DNA from: Candidatus Caccousia avistercoris
GTDB lineage: Bacteria > Bacillota > Clostridia > Oscillospirales > Acutalibacteraceae
NCBI GenBank assembly: GCA_018715025.1
Contig: DVMK01000159.1
Span: forward strand, 1 to 27,095
Length of the DNA: 27,095 nt
Direction: 5' to 3'
Shown here: in pieces, positions 7,301 through 15,694 of the stretch
Position numbering within the stretch: position 1 is the first letter of the stretch
Layout: each line of letters begins with the position of its first letter
The notes under the pieces: generated by a model
Told to the model about the DNA's origin: nothing
The model's database searches: none
What the model saw: the letters and a program-made list of their open reading frames with translations, nothing else
Program-made: the position numbers and the translations under genes

Positions 7301-7789
7301 ATGGACGGTGACGGGCAGCGCAGGGATCTGGCAGAGCAGTACGACAGGTACGGCGCTATGCTGTACCGCATGGGCCTGGTTATGCTCTGCAGCCGGGAAG
7401 ATGCGGAGGATGCGGTGCAGGAAACCTTCTGCGCCTACCTGAAGCATCCCCCGCAGTTTGCGGACAGCGAGCACGAGAAGGCCTGGTTCCTGCGGGTCAT
7501 GGCAAACAAGTGCCACGACATGCGGCGTTCCCTTTTCTGGAAGCGGAGGGCCGACTGGGACGGCGTGGATTTGACAGAGGAGACGGAGGAGGAGATTGGC
7601 CTGCTGGAAGAGCTTCTCCGCCTTCCGCCAAAATATAAATCGGTCATTCACCTGCACTATATCGAGGGGTATAAGATCGCAGAGATTGCAGAGCTGCTGG
7701 GCCGGAAAGAAAGCACGGTGAAGGTGCAGCTTCACCGCGGCAGGGAGTTGCTGCGCCTTGGCCTGGAGGAAAGGAGATGTGAGGAATGA
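7301..7789 (+). CDS. ECF (extracytoplasmic function) RNA polymerase sigma factor
   Basis: This 162-residue protein is a group IV sigma factor. Region 2 (about residues 8-75) contains the SREDAEDAVQETFCAYLKHP core-binding helix and the WFLRVMANKCHDMRR segment that reads the -10. Region 4 (about residues 105-160) contains LPPKYKSVIHLHYIEGYK and the helix-turn-helix around IAELLGRKESTVKVQLHRGR that reads the -35. The ATG at 7301 follows GAGGAGG. Its stop overlaps the next start as ATGA, a tight coupling typical of sigma/anti-sigma pairs. An ECF-type promoter precedes it, so it probably activates its own operon. Its inducing signal and other targets are not visible; I found no second copy of the promoter pattern in the window. 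Confidence 0.95.
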   Translation: MDGDGQRRDLAEQYDRYGAMLYRMGLVMLCSREDAEDAVQETFCAYLKHPPQFADSEHEKAWFLRVMANKCHDMRRSLFWKRRADWDGVDLTEETEEEIGLLEELLRLPPKYKSVIHLHYIEGYKIAEIAELLGRKESTVKVQLHRGRELLRLGLEERRCEE

Positions 7790-9693
7790 AGTCGAGAGAG
7801 GATATGCTGCGGGATTCTGTGCGGAAGCTGCGGCCCGAGGCCTCCCTGCGGGAAAAGGTGCTGGCAGGCGGCCAGGGCCGCCGGGCCCGCAGGCCCGCGG
7901 TGCGCCGCATGGCGCTGGCCGGGGCCTTCTGCATGGTGCTTCTGGCCTGCGCCGCCCTCATCCCCGGCATTCTCAGGGGCATGGAGCCCGCCGTGGCCGG
8001 ACCGGCCACGGCGGGTGCGTCCTCGCCGGAGGACGCACCCAGCCTTACTGCGGAGGAAGGGGGCGGCCTTTCCCTGGCCGCCCTGGCAGACGAGTCCGGC
8101 CAGGTCGATCTTCTTCTTATCCTGCAGGCAGACGGGCAGGGCCAGACCCTGCGCGCCGCCCAGGTTCTGCCGGAATGCCAGGCGGAGCTTCCCGACGGGG
8201 AAACCGGGCCTCTGGCCGCCGCTTATGCGGCAGGCGGGCTGGACGGCCTGCAGCAGACGGTGGAGCAATTTCTCGACCTTCGCTTTGAGGGAACCGCCGT
8301 TGTCACAGCCCAGGCCGCCGCCGCCTTTGTTGACGAGCTGGGCGGCGTGGAGGTGACGCTCACCGAGGAGGAAGGCGGGCTTTTGGCTACCCGTTCCGAC
8401 AACGTTGCCAGGGGGCTGGCCTTCGCCTCCGGCATGGTGAGGCTGAGCGGGGAAGAGGCCCTGTACTACATGGAGCTGGAGGCGGGCGGCACAGGGGACG
8501 CGGCGCGGAAAACAGCCGTGCTGCAGGCTGTGTGGCAGGCCATGGCCGCCTCCCCTCAGGACTCCGCCCAGGCTGCGGCCAGCCTGCTGAACCGCGCGGA
8601 TTCCAGCCTTCCCCAGGCTTCGGCAGCGGAGATGGCGCAGATGCTCGCTTATTCGCTGGAAACAGCCGTCCTTCCCCTGAGCTCCGGCTATGAACAGCAG
8701 GAAAACGGCCTGCTGTGGACAGATCAGGAGGGGCTGCGGGCAGAGGCGAAGGAATTCTTCCTTACCCAGAGCATGGAGGCCGCCCTCTCCTCCGTTTACC
8801 TTCCCCCCTACCAGATCAGCGGGAAGGATCCGTTCCTGGGCGCGGTGGAGTCCGCCTTCCTGGCAGGCTGGGATGATCCTCATACCGGTACGGTGCGCGT
8901 TCCGGGGGTGTTTGTTTACGATGTGCGCTCCGGCGCGTCTGAGGCGGACAGCACGCTGGTGGTGACGGCGGCTGCCATAGGGATGGAATTTTCCCTGAAA
9001 GAATCCCTGCTTGAGGCGGAGCGGGGGATGGTTTCGGCGGCGGTGCTCCGCCTGGCCCCGGAGGGGGAAGGGTACCGGCTCCTTTCCATCGATATGGCAG
9101 ATTTCCGGAAAGATCTGTATACGGAGCTGTACCGCATCTGCCAGGATATGCCGGAGGTGGCTGAAATCGTCTACAGCGACCTGGACGGCTTTGTGTTCCA
9201 GACCCAGCTTTGGCAGGCGGTGGACGAAAACCTTTCCCTCTACGTGGAGGAAAACCAGCTTTCCCAGCAGGTGACAGGCTACCGCCTGGCAGGGAAGGAA
9301 ATCCCCTTTTCCCAGGAACCGCCCTTCCTGGACGCCTTCCCGCTCACGCCTGAGATGGTAGCCGCCGTTTCGGCGGAAGTGGAATCCGGCTCAGAAACCT
9401 TTGTGCGGGAGGAAGCTGTCATTACCCCCCTGGTGGACGCCTTCGCCGCAGATACCTATCAATACATCGGCCGTTTCCCCCAGATTTTTCTGGAAGGGGG
9501 AAGCGGGCTTATGCGTTTCTACGACAGCCAGGACCAGCTGCTGTGCACCATAGAGCTGTTTGACGGCAACCTGATGTGCGTGGACGGTTTGTACTACTAC
9601 AGCTTTGAGGCCGGCTTCGTCACCTCCTCCCCGGCCATGGAGCTGTTCGGCCAGGTTCTGGCGGACGAATACTATTCTTCCCGGCCGGGATGA
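7786..9693 (+). CDS. Membrane protein with degenerate LCP domain, probable anti-sigma factor
   Basis: This 635-residue protein has a short basic cytoplasmic tail (1-41), one membrane segment (about 42-63) and a large outer part. Residues about 100-260 follow the LytR-CpsA-Psr fold order: a DLLLILQADGQG strand, AAYAAGGLDGLQQTVEQFLD, FVDELGGVEVTL, then FASGMVRLSGEEALYYMELE. The arginines and acidic residues that LCP transferases use for polyprenyl-phosphate binding and catalysis are absent: the SIPRD-like site reads VLPECQ and the second arginine site reads YMELEAGG. It should therefore bind rather than transfer. The C-terminal 350 residues are not recognised. ATGA overlap with the sigma gene and the topology suggest an anti-sigma factor sensing a cell-wall ligand. 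No zinc-finger anti-sigma motif is present. A small hairpin (arms 9681-9686 and 9698-9703) spans the stop. Confidence 0.7.
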   Translation: MKSREDMLRDSVRKLRPEASLREKVLAGGQGRRARRPAVRRMALAGAFCMVLLACAALIPGILRGMEPAVAGPATAGASSPEDAPSLTAEEGGGLSLAALADESGQVDLLLILQADGQGQTLRAAQVLPECQAELPDGETGPLAAAYAAGGLDGLQQTVEQFLDLRFEGTAVVTAQAAAAFVDELGGVEVTLTEEEGGLLATRSDNVARGLAFASGMVRLSGEEALYYMELEAGGTGDAARKTAVLQAVWQAMAASPQDSAQAAASLLNRADSSLPQASAAEMAQMLAYSLETAVLPLSSGYEQQENGLLWTDQEGLRAEAKEFFLTQSMEAALSSVYLPPYQISGKDPFLGAVESAFLAGWDDPHTGTVRVPGVFVYDVRSGASEADSTLVVTAAAIGMEFSLKESLLEAERGMVSAAVLRLAPEGEGYRLLSIDMADFRKDLYTELYRICQDMPEVAEIVYSDLDGFVFQTQLWQAVDENLSLYVEENQLSQQVTGYRLAGKEIPFSQEPPFLDAFPLTPEMVAAVSAEVESGSETFVREEAVITPLVDAFAADTYQYIGRFPQIFLEGGSGLMRFYDSQDQLLCTIELFDGNLMCVDGLYYYSFEAGFVTSSPAMELFGQVLADEYYSSRPG

Positions 9694-9792
9694 GGCAGGC
9701 CGGTTGAAACAGATCTCCTTCCTTCTCTTTTCCATTTTGCGTTTTCTTGGATAAAAAAGAAAGAAAATATGTAAATTTTTTATTCACAAGAA

Positions 9793-9821
9793 TTGCTTTC
9801 CCAAGCCGTCTGTGCTACGAT
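9793..9821 (+). promoter_or_regulatory. Sulfatase promoter
   Basis: TTGCTT (9793-9798) and TACGAT (9816-9821) are separated by exactly 17 bases, a good SigA-type pair. It lies about 95 bases before the sulfatase ATG, downstream of an AT-rich stretch that could act as an UP element. Confidence 0.65.
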
Positions 9822-9915
9822 TATCACAGCCGTCCGCCTGCAGCGCGGGGAAAAATGCCGGAGGGCGGCGGAGAACAGGCTTGGGGACGTGGATTTCCAG
9901 GGAAGGAGTCGTTGT

Positions 9916-11367
9916 ATGAAACAGAACAGACCCAATATTGTGCTGATTATGACCGATGAAATGCGGGGGGATTGTATGGGGGCGGCGGGGCACCCCGATG
10001 TGAAAACGCCCTATCTGGATTCCCTCGCGGCCAACGGGATTTATTTCCCCAACGCGCAAAGTGCATGCCCCAGCTGCGTGCCTGCGCGGGCGGTGCTGCA
10101 CACGGGGCTTTCTCCCCAGCACTGCGGAAGGGTGGGCTATGCCGACGGCGTTTCCTGGGACTACCCCTGCACGCTGGCCGGGCAGCTGGCAAAGGCAGGC
10201 TATTACACCCAGTGCGTGGGAAAAATGCATGTGCATCCCCTGCGCAGAACGCTGGGGTTTCACAATGTGGAACTGCATGACGGGTATTTGCACCATTACC
10301 GGTATTCCAGCGTACCCTACGGGGAAAACCAGCAGTATGCCGACGATTATTTCTACTGGCTGAAGAACGAACTGGGCGTTTCTGCAGATGTGACGGCAAC
10401 GGGGATCGACTGCAATTCCTATATTGCCCGCCCCTGGTGCTACCCAGAGCAGTACCACCCCACCAACTGGGTGACGGACCGCAGCATCGACTTCCTGCGC
10501 AGGCGGGATCCGGACATGCCGTTTTTCCTCATGGTTTCCTATGTCCGTCCCCATGCGCCCTACGACGCGCCCCAATGCTACTTTGACATGTACGAGCGCA
10601 AGAAGCTTCGGCCCCCTGTTTCCGGGGACTGGGACGACCGGGAGGCCCTCGCCCGCCAGGGCCGGCAGTTCAACACCTCCACGGGGCCTGCCGACTCGGA
10701 GCTGATCCGGCGGCAGCAGGTGGGCTATTACGCCTGCATCACCCATGTGGACCACCAGATTGGCCGTCTTCTGATTGCCCTCACCGAGCACCGGCTGGAG
10801 AATAACACGGTCATTTTGTTTACCTCCGATCATGGGGAGCTTCTGTCGGACCACTGTCTTTCCCGAAAGAGCCGCGCCTACAAGGGCAGCGCCAATATTC
10901 CCATGATTGTGTCCGGCCCGAAGGAATTTATTGGCGCGCAGGGCGTTGTGTCGGAAAACCTTGTGGAGCTGCGCGACGTGATGCCCACCTGCCTCGCCCT
11001 GGCCGGCGCGGAACAGCCCTATACGGACGGCGGCAACATGCTGACAGAGGAGCTGAACCACAGAACCTATCTTCACGGCGAGCACACCGCGGGGGATTTG
11101 TCCTCCCATTGGATTGTCACGGCGAAGGACAAATACGTCTGGTATTCCCAGACGGGGGCGGAGCGTTACTTCCAGCTGGATGCAGACCCGGAGGAACGGC
11201 ATAACGCGGTTCACGACGCCGCCTGCAGGGAACGGGTGGAAGAGCTGCGCTCCCTGTTGATCCAGGAGCTGACCGGGCGGGAAGAGGGGTTCACAGACGG
11301 TAGCCAGCTGTTTCTCAAGCGTCCCGTCTCCCCCTGCCTGACGATGGCGCAGGGGCGGAATTTATAA
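9916..11367 (+). CDS. Formylglycine-dependent sulfatase (Cys type)
   Basis: This 483-residue protein is a family S1 sulfatase. The N-terminal RPNIVLIMTDEMRGD supplies metal-binding acids (D14, E15), C54 begins the C-V-P-A-R maturation signature, and FTSDHGELLSDH near residue 310 supplies further metal and sulfate ligands. C54 must be oxidised to formylglycine before the enzyme works. In anaerobes a radical SAM maturase (anSME) does this, and none is encoded here. No signal peptide is visible at the chosen ATG, which has GGAAGGAG seven bases upstream, so it is predicted to be cytoplasmic. The open frame extends further upstream but lacks a ribosome binding site and overlaps the promoter. The substrate is unknown: a sulfated glycan fragment, sterol or phenol is possible. 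It is a single-gene unit bounded by a promoter and a terminator. Confidence 0.93.
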   Translation: MKQNRPNIVLIMTDEMRGDCMGAAGHPDVKTPYLDSLAANGIYFPNAQSACPSCVPARAVLHTGLSPQHCGRVGYADGVSWDYPCTLAGQLAKAGYYTQCVGKMHVHPLRRTLGFHNVELHDGYLHHYRYSSVPYGENQQYADDYFYWLKNELGVSADVTATGIDCNSYIARPWCYPEQYHPTNWVTDRSIDFLRRRDPDMPFFLMVSYVRPHAPYDAPQCYFDMYERKKLRPPVSGDWDDREALARQGRQFNTSTGPADSELIRRQQVGYYACITHVDHQIGRLLIALTEHRLENNTVILFTSDHGELLSDHCLSRKSRAYKGSANIPMIVSGPKEFIGAQGVVSENLVELRDVMPTCLALAGAEQPYTDGGNMLTEELNHRTYLHGEHTAGDLSSHWIVTAKDKYVWYSQTGAERYFQLDADPEERHNAVHDAACRERVEELRSLLIQELTGREEGFTDGSQLFLKRPVSPCLTMAQGRNL

Positions 11368-11371
11368 AAGC

Positions 11372-11412
11372 AAAGGGATTCCTTCGCCGCAGAGAGGCGG
11401 AGGAATCCCTTT
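11372..11412 (+). terminator. Terminator of the sulfatase gene
   Basis: A 17-bp stem (11372-11388 with 11396-11412) with one G-T wobble starts five bases after the stop. It carries A residues on its left side and TTTGTTTTG at the right edge, so it should end transcription efficiently and could work in both directions. Confidence 0.85.
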
Positions 11413-11571
11413 GTTTTGCGGAAAAGCTGAAAAAAGAAAAAATTGAAGTTTTCGTCCACCTTTTTCAAAAGGGAGCGGCATGCCAGCGGCGCACAAACAA
11501 GGCGCCGACCAGAGCGGGAGCGGAGACCCAGATCCCCGCAAATAGCCGTGAAACGGACTTGAAAATAGCAC

Positions 11572-11612
11572 GAAGGGTTCTTTTGCAGGGAAGTCCTGCA
11601 GAAGAACCCTTC
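11572..11612. repeat. Long inverted repeat (hairpin)
   Basis: The arm beginning GAAGGGTTCTT (11572) pairs with the one ending AAGAACCCTTC (11612). The stem continues inward through TGCAGG/CCTGCA, for 18 bp with one T-G wobble and a five-base loop. It is the strongest structure in the gap and too far from either gene's stop (more than 200 bases) to be an ordinary terminator. Confidence 0.75.
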
Positions 11613-11775
11613 AACGCGTGACGCGGCTTTGCCGTGCCACAATGCAGACAAGACCCGAAGCCCCCGATTCTGCGATCTCCTGCGCCGCCATGTTGGGGTT
11701 ATCGACAGCCTTAGCGCAGGCTCTTACCGGGCCTGCGCTTCCTGCTTCCTATCGCGGCCCGTTTCGGGCAGAACG

Positions 11776-11811
11776 AAGGGGGGAAGGGCCTTGCGGGCCC
11801 TTCCCCCCCTT
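11776..11811 (-). terminator. GC-rich hairpin downstream of nifJ
   Basis: An almost perfect stem of 13 or more bp (AAGGGGGGAAGGGCC at 11776-11790 with the C-rich arm ending at 11811, one bulged C) lies 34 bases past the nifJ stop on the minus strand. It has no U-tract on that side, so it may act as a 3' stabilising hairpin or be Rho-aided rather than a classical terminator. Confidence 0.5.
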
Positions 11812-11844
11812 GCAGTGCGGGTTTTTGCGTGTAAAGAGTCTGTC

Positions 11845-14800
11845 TTACTCAGACATCTTTGCCAGGCGCTCGTAATTCTCCTTGGCAACCTTTTCGGCCT
11901 CGGCGAACAGCTGCTCGGCGCGGTCCGGGAAGGCGCGGGTCAGGGAGTTGTAACGGACCTCACCCATGATGAAGTCGCGGTAGCTGGCGGTAGGAGCCTT
12001 GCTGTCCAGGTGGAACGGATTCTTGCCCTGGTCGGCAAGACGGGGATCGAAGCGGAAATTCTGCCAGTAGCCGGCTTCCACAGCCTTCTTCTCTTCCATC
12101 TGAGAAATGCCCATGCCGCCCTTGATGCCATGGTTGATGCAGGGAGCGTAAGCAATGATGAGAGAGGGGCCGTTGTAGCTTTCCGCCTCGGTAATGGCCT
12201 TGATGGTCTGGTTGTAGTCGGCGCCCATAGCCACGTGAGCCACATACACATAGCCGTAGCTCATGGCCATAGCCGGCAGGTCCTTCTTCTTGGTGCCCTT
12301 GCCGGTTGCGGCAAACTGAGCCACAGAGCCGATAGGCGTGGACTTGGAAGCCTGGCCGCCGGTGTTGGAGTACACCTCGGTGTCGAACACCAGCACGTTC
12401 ACGTTCTCGCCGGAGGCAAGCACGTGGTCCAGCCCGCCGTAGCCAATGTCGTAGGCCCAGCCGTCGCCGCCGAAGATCCACATGGACTTCTTGGCCAGGT
12501 AGTCCTTATCCTTCAAAGCCTTGGCAGAAAGCTCGCAGCCGGCGGCGGCAGCCTTCTCCAGCTCGGGGATGAGGGCGTCGGTGGCCTCGCGGTTGGCCTT
12601 GCTGTCGGTGAAGGTATCCAGGTACTTCTGGCAGGCGGCCTTCATCTCTTCGGAAGCCTGCTCAGAAGCCATGATGCCCTCAATATACTCGCGCAGGCGG
12701 CCGCGGATGGCGTTCTGCGCCAGGGTCATGCCCAGGCCGAACTCTGCGTTGTCCTCAAACAGGGAGTTGTTCCAGGCGGGGCCGTGGCCCTTCTCGTTGA
12801 CGGTGTAGGGAGTCGCCGGTGCGGAACCGCCCCAAATGGAGGAGCAGCCGGTGGCGTTGGCGATGTACATCCGGTCGCCGAACAGCTGGGTGACCAGCTT
12901 GGCGTAAGGAGTCTCGCCGCAGCCGGCGCAGGCGCCGGAGAACTCAAGCAGAGGCTGCTTGAACTGGCTGCCCTTTACCGTGGTCTCTTTGAACTTCTCC
13001 AGAACCTCGGGCTTCTTGGGCAGGGAACGGCCGTAGTCGAAGCCTTCCTGGCTGACCAGCTGGGTCTCCATGGGCTTCATGGTCAGAGCCTTGGCGCCCT
13101 TCATGCCGGGGCAGACCTGAGAGCAGGAGCCGCATCCGGAGCAGTCCCAGGCGGAGATGGTCATGGCGAACTTCATGCCGGGCATGCCGGTCATGTCCTT
13201 CATCTTCATGCTGGCGGGGGCGTTCTTGGCCTCCTCCTCGGTGAGGGCCACCGGACGGATAACGGCATGGGGGCAGACATAAGAGCAGAAGTTGCACTGG
13301 ATGCAGTTGTCCGGGTTCCACTCGGGAATGTCGATGGCGATGCCGCGCTTCTCGTAAGCGGAGGTGCCGGCCGGCACAGCGCCGTTGGCCATATCCACAA
13401 AGGTGGAAACAGGCAGCTGGTTGCCCTTGTACTTGTTGGCGGGGATGAGCACTTCCTTCACATACTTCACCTGTGCGGGGGTGCCCTTAATCTCCTTCTC
13501 CTCCACGGCCTCGTCCACAGCGTCCTTCCAGGACTCGGGCACGTTCACCTTGTGGTACTCCTGAGCGCCGCGGTCAATGGCGGCGTGGTTCATGTCCACA
13601 ATCTTCTGGCCCTTCTTGCTGTAGGACTTGGTGGCGGCGTCCTTCATATACTGGATGGCCTGCTCGGAGGGGATGATGTTGGCAATGCTGAAGAAGGCGG
13701 ACTGGAGGATGGTGTTGATCCGGTTGCCCAGGCCAATCTCCTTGCCCAGCTTCACACCGTCGATGGTGTAGAAGTTGATGTTGTTCTCCGCGATATACTT
13801 CTTCATCTTGGCCGGCAGGTGCTTGTCCAGCTCTTCGTCGCTCCACTGGCAGTTCAGCAGGAAGCTGCCGCCGGGCTTTACGTCCTGCACCATGTCGTAC
13901 TCATTGACATAGGAAGGCTTGTGGCAGGCCACGAAGTCAGCCTTGCTGATGTAGTAGGTAGACTTGATGGGCTTATGGCCGAAGCGCAGGTGGGAAACGG
14001 TCAGGCCGCCGGACTTCTTGGAGTCGTAGGCAAAGTAGGCCTGCGCGTACATGTCGGTGTGGTCGCCGATGATCTTAATGGAGTTCTTGTTGGCGCCTAC
14101 GGTGCCGTCCGCGCCCAGGCCCCAGAATTTGCAGGAGGTGGTGCCGGCGGGGGCGGTGTCGGGGTTCTCGCTGTTGTCCAAGGACAGGTGGGTCACGTCG
14201 TCCACAATGCCCACGGTGAAGCGCTTCTTGGGGGTGGCGCTCTCCATGTTGCGGTACACGGCGATCACGTCGGCGGGGGTGGTGTCCTTGGAGCCCAGGC
14301 CGTAGCGGCCGGTGTAGATGGGCACAGAGCCGAACTCGGTGCCGTTCAGGGAGGCCAGCACGTCCAGGTACAGGGGCTCGCCGATGGAGCCGGGCTCACG
14401 GGTGCGGTCAAGCACGGAGATCTTCTTCACCGTCTTGGGCAGCACGTCGGTGAGGTACTGGGGCACGAAGGGACGGTACAGGTGAACCTTCACCAGGCCC
14501 ACCTTCTCGCCGGCGGCGTTCAGGTAGTCCACCACTTCCTCGGCGCACTCGCACACAGAACCCATGGCCACAATGACCAGCTCCGCGTCCGGAGCGCCAT
14601 AGTAGTTGAAGGGCTTGTAGTCGGTGCCGATCTTGGCGTTGACCTGGTTCATGTAATCCACAACCACTGCCGGCAGGTCGTCATAGTACTTGTTGCCGGC
14701 CTCGCTGGCCTGGAAGAAAATGTCGTCGTTCTGAGCGGTGCCGCGGGTGCAGGGATGCTCGGGGTTCATGGCGCTGCGGCGGAACTCCTCCACGGCGTCC

Positions 14801-15393
14801 CAATCCAGCATGTCGCCCAGATCCTCATAATCCCAAATATGGATCTTCTGGATCTCGTGGGAGGTGCGGAAGCCGTCGAAGAAGTGCAGGAAGGGAACCT
14901 TGCCCTTGATGGCGGCCAGGTGGGCCACGGCGCCCAGGTCCATAACCTCCTGCGGGCTGTTGGAGCACAGCATGGCGTAGCCGGTCTGGCGGCAGGCGTA
15001 AACGTCAGAGTGGTCGCCGAAGATGCACAGCGCGTGAGAGGCCAGGGAACGGGCCGACACGTGAATGACGCTGGGCAGGAACTCGCCGGCCATCTTGTAC
15101 ATGTTGGGGATCATGAGCAGCAGGCCCTGGGAAGCGGTGTAGGTGGTGGTCAGGGCGCCGGCAGCCAGCGAGCCGTGCACCGCGCCGGCGGCGCCGCCCT
15201 CAGACTGCATCTCGGTTACCTTTACTTCACGGCCGAACAGGTTTTTGCGGTTCGCAGCGGCATACTTGTCCGTTTCGTCCGCCATCGGGGAAGAAGGCGT
15301 GATGGGATAGATGGCAGCAACGTCGGTAAACGCATAAGATACATGCGCGGCGGCGGTGTTGCCATCCATGGTTTTCATTTTTCTTGAATCCAT
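11845..15393 (-). CDS. nifJ: Pyruvate:ferredoxin (flavodoxin) oxidoreductase, single chain
   Basis: This 1,182-residue protein is of normal length for single-chain PFOR, which converts pyruvate, CoA and oxidised ferredoxin to acetyl-CoA, CO2 and reduced ferredoxin. Domain order is intact. The N-terminal pyrimidine domain has YPITPSSPMADETD. A ferredoxin-like insert binds two [4Fe-4S] clusters (C697, C700, C703, C707 and C751, C754, C757, C761). The proximal cluster region starts at CAGCGETPY (C822, C825). The TPP pyrophosphate motif is GDGWAYDIG near residue 975, followed by VYSNTGGQASKSTP. Codon choice is strongly biased to C- and G-ending codons, as expected of an abundant protein. The ATG at 15393 has AAAGGAGG 12 bases upstream; a second ATG at 15378 is possible. 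It is transcribed alone. Confidence 0.97.
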   Translation of the reverse strand: MDSRKMKTMDGNTAAAHVSYAFTDVAAIYPITPSSPMADETDKYAAANRKNLFGREVKVTEMQSEGGAAGAVHGSLAAGALTTTYTASQGLLLMIPNMYKMAGEFLPSVIHVSARSLASHALCIFGDHSDVYACRQTGYAMLCSNSPQEVMDLGAVAHLAAIKGKVPFLHFFDGFRTSHEIQKIHIWDYEDLGDMLDWDAVEEFRRSAMNPEHPCTRGTAQNDDIFFQASEAGNKYYDDLPAVVVDYMNQVNAKIGTDYKPFNYYGAPDAELVIVAMGSVCECAEEVVDYLNAAGEKVGLVKVHLYRPFVPQYLTDVLPKTVKKISVLDRTREPGSIGEPLYLDVLASLNGTEFGSVPIYTGRYGLGSKDTTPADVIAVYRNMESATPKKRFTVGIVDDVTHLSLDNSENPDTAPAGTTSCKFWGLGADGTVGANKNSIKIIGDHTDMYAQAYFAYDSKKSGGLTVSHLRFGHKPIKSTYYISKADFVACHKPSYVNEYDMVQDVKPGGSFLLNCQWSDEELDKHLPAKMKKYIAENNINFYTIDGVKLGKEIGLGNRINTILQSAFFSIANIIPSEQAIQYMKDAATKSYSKKGQKIVDMNHAAIDRGAQEYHKVNVPESWKDAVDEAVEEKEIKGTPAQVKYVKEVLIPANKYKGNQLPVSTFVDMANGAVPAGTSAYEKRGIAIDIPEWNPDNCIQCNFCSYVCPHAVIRPVALTEEEAKNAPASMKMKDMTGMPGMKFAMTISAWDCSGCGSCSQVCPGMKGAKALTMKPMETQLVSQEGFDYGRSLPKKPEVLEKFKETTVKGSQFKQPLLEFSGACAGCGETPYAKLVTQLFGDRMYIANATGCSSIWGGSAPATPYTVNEKGHGPAWNNSLFEDNAEFGLGMTLAQNAIRGRLREYIEGIMASEQASEEMKAACQKYLDTFTDSKANREATDALIPELEKAAAAGCELSAKALKDKDYLAKKSMWIFGGDGWAYDIGYGGLDHVLASGENVNVLVFDTEVYSNTGGQASKSTPIGSVAQFAATGKGTKKKDLPAMAMSYGYVYVAHVAMGADYNQTIKAITEAESYNGPSLIIAYAPCINHGIKGGMGISQMEEKKAVEAGYWQNFRFDPRLADQGKNPFHLDSKAPTASYRDFIMGEVRYNSLTRAFPDRAEQLFAEAEKVAKENYERLAKMSE

Positions 15394-15471
15394 TATGATA
15401 TTTTTCCTCCTTTTAAGGATAATTATAAGACGCCTGGCAGGCCGGACCCGCATCCAGACTGCACTATCTGA

Positions 15472-15500
15472 ATTCTACCATTTTTTCAGCGCTGTGTAAA
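15472..15500 (-). promoter_or_regulatory. nifJ promoter
   Basis: On the minus strand, TTTACA (15495-15500) and TAGAAT (15472-15477) are separated by exactly 17 bases, a strong SigA-type promoter. The spacer contains the palindrome CAGCGCTG (15487-15494), a possible repressor contact. Transcription would start near 15465, giving a leader of about 72 bases. Confidence 0.8.
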
Positions 15501-15529
15501 GGGCGCAGCGCGTTTTTCTTCCCTATTGC

Positions 15530-15547
15530 CTGTGAAATTTCTCACAA
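15530..15547. promoter_or_regulatory. Candidate Rex or CRP/FNR-type operator upstream of nifJ
   Basis: TGTGA (15531-15535) and TCACA (15542-15546) form a perfect inverted repeat with a 6-base spacer, CTGTGAAATTTCTCACAA overall. This fits Rex (TTGTGA-N6-TCACAA) and equally the CRP-type TGTGA-N6-TCACA consensus. Its centre is about 73 bases upstream of the predicted nifJ start point, close to a class I activator position. It is not inside the promoter, where repressors usually sit. Confidence 0.55.
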
Positions 15548-15694
15548 ATTTTCTTCTTCGTCCCCTTTGCGGGAATGAGGCGAAATCCGCCTGTTTTCCA
15601 CCGCCATTTCAGCTGTGGAACTTTTTTTCCCCTTTCCCGTACCCCGCGCGCCCTCCCACGTGGTCTGGCAAGCCCTCAGCGTGCCGCCGTACAC

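Larger units (their letters stand above)
11413..11844. other. Gene-free region with a chain of hairpins
   Basis: No convincing gene is present between the converging sulfatase and nifJ genes. After an A/T-rich start (to about 11470), it holds at least five hairpins in close order: arms at 11572-11589 and 11595-11612, 11623-11627 and 11631-11635, 11713-11721 and 11731-11739, 11757-11761 and 11765-11769, and 11778-11790 and 11796-11808. The short open frames crossing it have no ribosome binding site and look like chance. It could be a structured RNA, a dispersed non-coding repeat or the remains of one. I could not match it to 6S RNA, tmRNA, RNase P or SRP RNA. Confidence 0.5.

Noticed and set aside
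4891..7371. An 826-codon open frame antisense to the GH42 gene
   Set aside because: The opposite strand encodes a complete GH42 enzyme with both catalytic glutamates. The antisense product is compositionally odd and matches no family.
11211..11651. Short minus-strand open frames (146 and 69 codons) across the sulfatase end and hairpin region
   Set aside because: They overlap a terminator and the sulfatase 3' end, lack ribosome binding sites and look like translated non-coding structure.
11413..11844. 6S RNA, SRP RNA, RNase P RNA or tmRNA in the hairpin-rich gap
   Set aside because: There is no long two-armed 6S-like fold, no GGAAAGUCC-type RNase P core, no SRP tetraloop domain and no tmRNA tRNA-like end; the structures are separate hairpins in a row.
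11629..15387. A 1,252-codon open frame on the plus strand, antisense to nifJ
   Set aside because: Its product is a low-complexity run of G, V, L, H and A with no recognisable domain, caused by the strongly C/G-ending codons of nifJ on the other strand. It has no ribosome binding site.
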